Shown: positions 39,069-42,797 of the stretch, piece after piece
Layout: each line of letters begins with the position of its first letter
Position numbering within the stretch: the first letter of the stretch is position 1
DNA from: an uncultured Prevotellaceae bacterium
Lineage (GTDB): Bacteria; Bacteroidota; Bacteroidia; Bacteroidales; Bacteroidaceae
Direction: 5' to 3'
DNA: 42,797 nucleotides
Assembly (NCBI GenBank): GCA_946415645.1
Contig: CAMKTJ010000021.1
Coordinates: forward strand, 1-42,797
The notes under the pieces: model-generated
Told to the model about the DNA's origin: nothing
The model's database searches: none
Seen by the model: the letters and a program-made list of their open reading frames with translations, nothing else
Translations under genes and position numbers: made by a program

Positions 39069-41219
39069 TTAGTAGAAGAGGTAACGCTTGTCCTGAACGT
39101 CAGCCTTCAAGTAAAGCTCGTTGGTGAAAGCGCTGAGGGCACGCATGCTCATCTGAGCAGCCTGCTGCTTCTCCTGCTTAACGTCGAACTTAACGTCAGA
39201 CTTGGTCTGGTTCAGTACCTGGTAAGCGTAAACAGCGCCGTTACCCTTGATGCCAGCCTTGAAGTCGCCCTTCTTAGCAGCGCTAACAGAACCGCTCAGA
39301 GCGGGTTCGCTGTTACCAACCTTAGAGATAAAGGCGTTGTTGGCAAAGTTAACATGCTTGATGGTGTCAGTAACAGCACCTTCCATCTTAGCTACGTCGG
39401 CAATGTTCTTGGCAGCCTTCATCTTCTCCTGCAACTTAGCAGCCTTCTTGTCCTTCTGAACTTCGCTTGTCAAGTAAGCCTTAACCTGCTCGTCGTCCCA
39501 TCTCATATAACCCTTCTCGTTGATGCCTGTCAGCATTACAACCAGCAGATGATCGTTGTCGCCGCACTCGTAGAGGGGAGAAACATCACCAATCTTGGTA
39601 TCCTCGTTGAAGATCCAACGCAGAGTCTCGCGTGTGCTGTGAACACCAGCTACAGTGTGCTCTGTGTTAGCCATTGTGCGAGTCTGAACATTGTAACCGG
39701 CCTTAGAAGCGTTAGCCTCGATATCCTCAGCCTTGGGGTTACCTGCCAGGAAGCTGGCGAAGTCGTTATAAGCCTTGCCGTAAGTGTCTTTGCTGAAGTC
39801 GATGGCACGCTTGATAACAGCAACGTCGTACTTATTGATGATGTTGCGACGGTCTGTAATCTGTGCTACGACAACACCCTGACCATCCAATACGATCTTG
39901 TTGTTAGAACCTACAGCAGCAGTTGTAAGTGTATTGATGAACTTGCGGTTGTTCTCGTCCAAAGTCTGACCTTCGTACTGAGCACTTGTAATCCAGATCT
40001 TCTCGGCGGGCTGGTTGTACTTCTTGGCAATAGAGTCGAAGTTGGCACCGGCTGCCAAAGCATTCATGATAGAATCTGCAGTCTTCTCTGCAGCTTCCAT
40101 GTCCTTGCCAGGAGCAGCAATCTGACGAACCTCAACAGAGTCTGGACGGCTTACCTTCTCGATAAGACGTACAACGTTGATGGTATTGTCATGCTCGTGA
40201 ACGAAAGGACCTACCTGAGTGCCTGCTGCCATAGAATCCAGCAGTTCAGCTACATCGTGGGGAAGAGACTTGCTGCTAACGGGGAGTGCGCTATATGCAA
40301 CCTGGCTGGCAGCCTCGCGAACGGTCTTTGCAGGGTCAGCGCCCTCGCTCAGAGCCTGTGCGTAACCTTCCATCTCCTTCTGCAGAGCATCCTTGTCAGC
40401 CTTGCTGGCAGTAACGGCGATATCAATGTACTTGAACTCGCGAGTCTCCTGAGTGGTGCGGAAGATTTCCTTCATCTCGTTGTACTTGGCCTTCAGGTCG
40501 GCATCCTCAACGGTGATGTCTGCGTCCTTGACGCTGGTGTAGGGGAGCGCAGCCAGAAGAATCTCGCTCTCGTTGGCACGGCCCTCAAAGTTAGCTTTGG
40601 CACAGATGGGGTTGCTGACGATAGTACCTGCAAGCAGTGACTGGTACTTCTGAGCCAGTGTCTGCTGACGGATAGTCTTCTCGATGAACTTCCAGTAGTT
40701 GTACATCTGCATGTACTGATCCTTAATCTCTGAACCATATTCAGCGTTGTTCATTACATCGTCCTTCTGGCTCAGGAACTGCTTCAGCTGGTTAACATCA
40801 AAAGCACCCTGCTGGTTGCGGAAGGGGGTCTGTGCCAACATGGGGTTCTTGCCTTTGTTGATGATGTCCTGAATCTCGGCGTCGGTAACAGTCAGACCCA
40901 GCTTCTTGCACTCGTGCTCGATGATTTGCTGGTTAACGTATGTCTGCCAAACCTGATCGCGGATGGAAGACAACTGGTCGTCATTCAGGGAACTCAGACC
41001 GTTGGTGAATTTAATAACATCTGTGTACTCGTCAACCAATGCATTGAACTCCTGCACGTTGACACTTTCGCCATAAATCTTACCGATTCTCTGGTGCTTC
41101 TCTGTCTGAGTGTACGAGAGAGAGCGGACGAACTCCTCGGCAATGAAGGCGAACAGGGCCAGACCTACTACTGCGATAAGGATCTTTCCCTTGTTACGGA
41201 TTTTTTGTAATGTTGCCAT
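39069..41219 (-). CDS. PpiD/SurA-like periplasmic peptidyl-prolyl isomerase
   Basis: A 716-residue membrane-anchored foldase. One N-terminal helix (about 12-31, KILIAVVGLALFAFIAEEFV) anchors it in the inner membrane with the rest periplasmic. A SurA-type N-terminal chaperone region follows (GESVNVQEFNALVDEY...VWQTYVNQQIIEHECKKLGLTVTDAEIQDII). The region around 345-440 (VRQIAAPGKDMEAAEKTADSIMNALAAGANFDSIAKKYN) is parvulin-like, and another parvulin-like segment may follow. It probably helps fold outer-membrane and secreted proteins. It lies downstream of a CorC/HlyC gene, a neighbourhood common in Bacteroidales. Promoter box TATCTTTG is at 41264-41271. Confidence 0.85.
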   Translation of the reverse strand: MATLQKIRNKGKILIAVVGLALFAFIAEEFVRSLSYTQTEKHQRIGKIYGESVNVQEFNALVDEYTDVIKFTNGLSSLNDDQLSSIRDQVWQTYVNQQIIEHECKKLGLTVTDAEIQDIINKGKNPMLAQTPFRNQQGAFDVNQLKQFLSQKDDVMNNAEYGSEIKDQYMQMYNYWKFIEKTIRQQTLAQKYQSLLAGTIVSNPICAKANFEGRANESEILLAALPYTSVKDADITVEDADLKAKYNEMKEIFRTTQETREFKYIDIAVTASKADKDALQKEMEGYAQALSEGADPAKTVREAASQVAYSALPVSSKSLPHDVAELLDSMAAGTQVGPFVHEHDNTINVVRLIEKVSRPDSVEVRQIAAPGKDMEAAEKTADSIMNALAAGANFDSIAKKYNQPAEKIWITSAQYEGQTLDENNRKFINTLTTAAVGSNNKIVLDGQGVVVAQITDRRNIINKYDVAVIKRAIDFSKDTYGKAYNDFASFLAGNPKAEDIEANASKAGYNVQTRTMANTEHTVAGVHSTRETLRWIFNEDTKIGDVSPLYECGDNDHLLVVMLTGINEKGYMRWDDEQVKAYLTSEVQKDKKAAKLQEKMKAAKNIADVAKMEGAVTDTIKHVNFANNAFISKVGNSEPALSGSVSAAKKGDFKAGIKGNGAVYAYQVLNQTKSDVKFDVKQEKQQAAQMSMRALSAFTNELYLKADVQDKRYLFY

Positions 41220-41263
41220 TTTTTTATAGTTATTTATTTGTTGTTGTTTTCACAATTAGCGTA

Positions 41264-41271
41264 CAAAGATA
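41264..41271 (-). promoter_or_regulatory. -7 box TATCTTTG for the PpiD-like gene
   Basis: TATCTTTG on the minus strand, 44 bases before the ATG; no -33 TTTG at the usual spacing. Confidence 0.45.
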
Positions 41272-41317
41272 AGAAAAAAAATCTATACCTCTCTTATATA
41301 ATAGGGAAAAAGTGTAA

Positions 41318-42619
41318 TTAATTAAGCACTTTCAGCCTTACAAGCTCTATCTTTGTGGTGGTGTTCTGCAGGATTTTGAACTCGTATTGCCCGAATTTTA
41401 CCACTTCGTTCAGTTTGGGGAAACTCTGGTATTCATGCAGAATCAGTCCGCCAACAGTCAGATACTCATCACTTTCGGGCAAATCCAGGTCTAACAGCTC
41501 GTTGGCTTTGGCTATCTCTATACGGGCAGAAAGCAGGTACTCGTTGTTGCCCAGGTCGCGAGCCACATAGTTGGTGCTGTCATGCTCGTCTTCAATCTCT
41601 CCGAAGATTTCCTCTACCAGGTCTTCGAGGGTGACAATGCCGCTGGTTCCTCCGAATTCGTCAACAATCACGGCCATGGATTTCTTCTGTGCTGTAAAGA
41701 TGCTCAGCAGCTTCTGTGCGTTCATGGTCTCGGGTACGATGGGGATTTCCTTGATGCTCTTCCGCCAGTCGTCGTTCTCCTTCAGTCGGAACATCTCGGC
41801 TGTATGAATGTAACCCGTGATATTGTCAATGTCTCCTTTGTAAACGATAATCTTGGAGTGTCCGCTTTCTATGAAATGGTTCCTTAGAATGAGCAGGTCT
41901 GTATCTTCGTCAACGGCATCAATCTCTGTACGTGGCACAATGCAGTCCCTAACTTTTACGTTGCTGAATCCTAATGCATTATGGAAGATCTTTATCTCCT
42001 CGTCAATCTTCTTGTCATCTTCTATGTTCTCTATATTGCTTTGGATCAGATAGTCCAGATCTACCTTGGTAAAGGTCTTTTCCATCTCGGCCTTCTTCAC
42101 CTTCTGTCCCATTATCCTAAGCGTGAGCTTGCTGATGCCGGAGGTGAATTTGCTGATGGGCCACAGGATGATGTAGAAGATGTATGCGGGCAGGGCAAAG
42201 AAGTTCATCATCTTGTTGGGTGTTAGCTTAAAGAGAGTCTTTGGCAGGAACTCGCCCGTTACCAACACAACCAGGGTGCTCAGGATAGTCTGGGTAAGCA
42301 GGCAGATCACCTCATTGGGACAATCGCCGACGGGGTGGTGCACACCTAAGGGTATAAGGATGAATTTGTTGATAAGCCCGGCCATCAGTATACCATATAC
42401 TACCAATGCTATGTTGTTTCCTACCAGCAATGTAGAGATAAAATTGTTGGGGTGCCGGTAGAAGGTGTCTATTAGTCGTGAGGTGAAGCCCCTTTGCTCG
42501 CGTTCCATCTCAAATCGTAGTTTGCTGCTCGATACAAAGGCAATCTCCATTCCAGAGAAGAATGCTGAGAAGAACAGGGCAATCAGGGTTTCTATGACAA
42601 GGGTACTTTCTGCGTACAT
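41318..42619 (-). CDS. CorC/HlyC-family transporter-like membrane protein (DUF21-CBS)
   Basis: A 433-residue protein. Residues ~1-190 are a DUF21 domain with about four membrane segments ([74 protein letters not shown]). Residues ~210-335 are a CBS pair ([20 protein letters not shown]...[33 protein letters not shown]). A CorC_HlyC C-terminal domain follows ([20 protein letters not shown]...YLTVGGLIL). Relatives (CorC, MpfA) are linked to magnesium or cobalt efflux; the old haemolysin label is not a proven function. In Bacteroidetes some relatives are called GldE, but gliding is not implied here. The gene is 49 bases from the upstream partial gene. Confidence 0.9.
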   Translation of the reverse strand: MYAESTLVIETLIALFFSAFFSGMEIAFVSSSKLRFEMEREQRGFTSRLIDTFYRHPNNFISTLLVGNNIALVVYGILMAGLINKFILIPLGVHHPVGDCPNEVICLLTQTILSTLVVLVTGEFLPKTLFKLTPNKMMNFFALPAYIFYIILWPISKFTSGISKLTLRIMGQKVKKAEMEKTFTKVDLDYLIQSNIENIEDDKKIDEEIKIFHNALGFSNVKVRDCIVPRTEIDAVDEDTDLLILRNHFIESGHSKIIVYKGDIDNITGYIHTAEMFRLKENDDWRKSIKEIPIVPETMNAQKLLSIFTAQKKSMAVIVDEFGGTSGIVTLEDLVEEIFGEIEDEHDSTNYVARDLGNNEYLLSARIEIAKANELLDLDLPESDEYLTVGGLILHEYQSFPKLNEVVKFGQYEFKILQNTTTKIELVRLKVLN

Positions 42620-42668
42620 TATATTTCTTGTATGTCTTGTTTAAGGGTTGTGAAATTAAATGCTATGG

Positions 42669-42797
42669 TTATCGTTTCTCAGGAGCAGGCAGGAACCTCA
42701 TCTGCTTGGCAGATGAGGTGGGCTTAGTGGGCTCTGGTTGTTCTGCTGCGGCAACAGAATCCTGTGCTTGTTCTTCTCCTTCTTTCTCGGTGATGGG
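42669..42797 (-). CDS. C-terminal end of an acidic protein, possibly LptC (partial)
   Basis: An open frame on the minus strand runs in from the right edge: 42 residues then TAA. The sequence is rich in Glu, Gln, Ala and Pro (PITEKEGEEQAQDSVAAAEQ...) and ends SSAKQMRFLPAPEKR, a flexible acidic tail. In related genomes the gene upstream of the CorC/HlyC and PpiD-like pair is often lptC, so LptC is a position-based guess only. It contains a perfect 11-bp inverted repeat (42695-42705 and 42709-42719). Confidence 0.6.
   Translation of the reverse strand, partial: PITEKEGEEQAQDSVAAAEQPEPTKPTSSAKQMRFLPAPEKR

Noticed and set aside
39003..40640. 545-codon open frame on the + strand
   Set aside because: It lies antisense to the PpiD-like gene, which has a clear anchor and chaperone domains. 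The frame is Leu/Val/Ser-rich shadow sequence produced by the codon bias of the real gene.

Overview
The window looks like a chromosomal segment of a Bacteroidales bacterium, most likely Prevotella or a close relative. The evidence is repeated use of the Bacteroidetes promoter box TAnnTTTG (often with TTTG or TTG 19-20 bases upstream), scarcity of strong Shine-Dalgarno sites, an SDR-type threonine dehydrogenase next to kbl, a C10 (streptopain-type) peptidase, the lysS-gpsA-pgi run, and the ilvD-ilvB-ilvN-thioesterase-ilvC cluster known from this order. No rRNA, tRNA, IS element or CRISPR array was seen.

Layout. 1-4.6 kb is a visibly AT-rich accessory block on the + strand. It holds the tail of an unknown gene, a PD-(D/E)XK nuclease-like protein, a short coiled-coil ORF broken at an A8 run, a TerB-like protein with a C-terminal membrane anchor, two paralogous small proteins and a two-helix membrane protein. 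An 18-bp leader motif occurs before three of these genes. 4.67-5.5 kb is a Sel1-like protein, followed by four inverted repeats in the convergent gap. 5.7-12 kb (- strand) carries threonine catabolism (kbl-tdh), ansA and uvrA. 12-14 kb (+) is a GHL10 glycosidase-like protein and a lipoprotein. 14-19.4 kb (-) is lysS-gpsA-pgi, a decayed four-helix-bundle gene and a HAD phosphatase. 19.5-28.9 kb mixes a C10 protease, a YgjP-type metallopeptidase, a secreted EEP phosphatase/nuclease, an AlkZ-related protein, purN, a GH16 glucanase, an ECF sigma factor with a membrane partner, aroC and a SlyD-type PPIase. 28.9-29.7 kb is non-coding and rich in repeats. 29.8-32.4 kb is a GDPD and a beta-helix (GH110-like) protein. 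32.5-38.8 kb is the branched-chain amino acid operon. 38.8-42.8 kb holds tandem repeats, a PpiD/SurA-like chaperone, a CorC/HlyC protein and the tail of a further gene.

Most genes are housekeeping. The points most worth a second look are: an IlvN with an unusual roughly 90-residue N-terminal extension carrying a CxxCxxCxxC motif; heptanucleotide tandem arrays at five gene junctions, in four of which the upstream gene's stop codon lies inside the array; the AT-rich accessory locus with its shared leader motif and A8 frameshift; the decayed four-helix-bundle gene coupled to the HAD gene through a TTGA overlap; and arrays of 11-bp and 22-bp repeats in two intergenic regions. No complete, clearly new multi-gene system can be demonstrated from sequence alone. 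The 1-4.6 kb locus is the best candidate for one.
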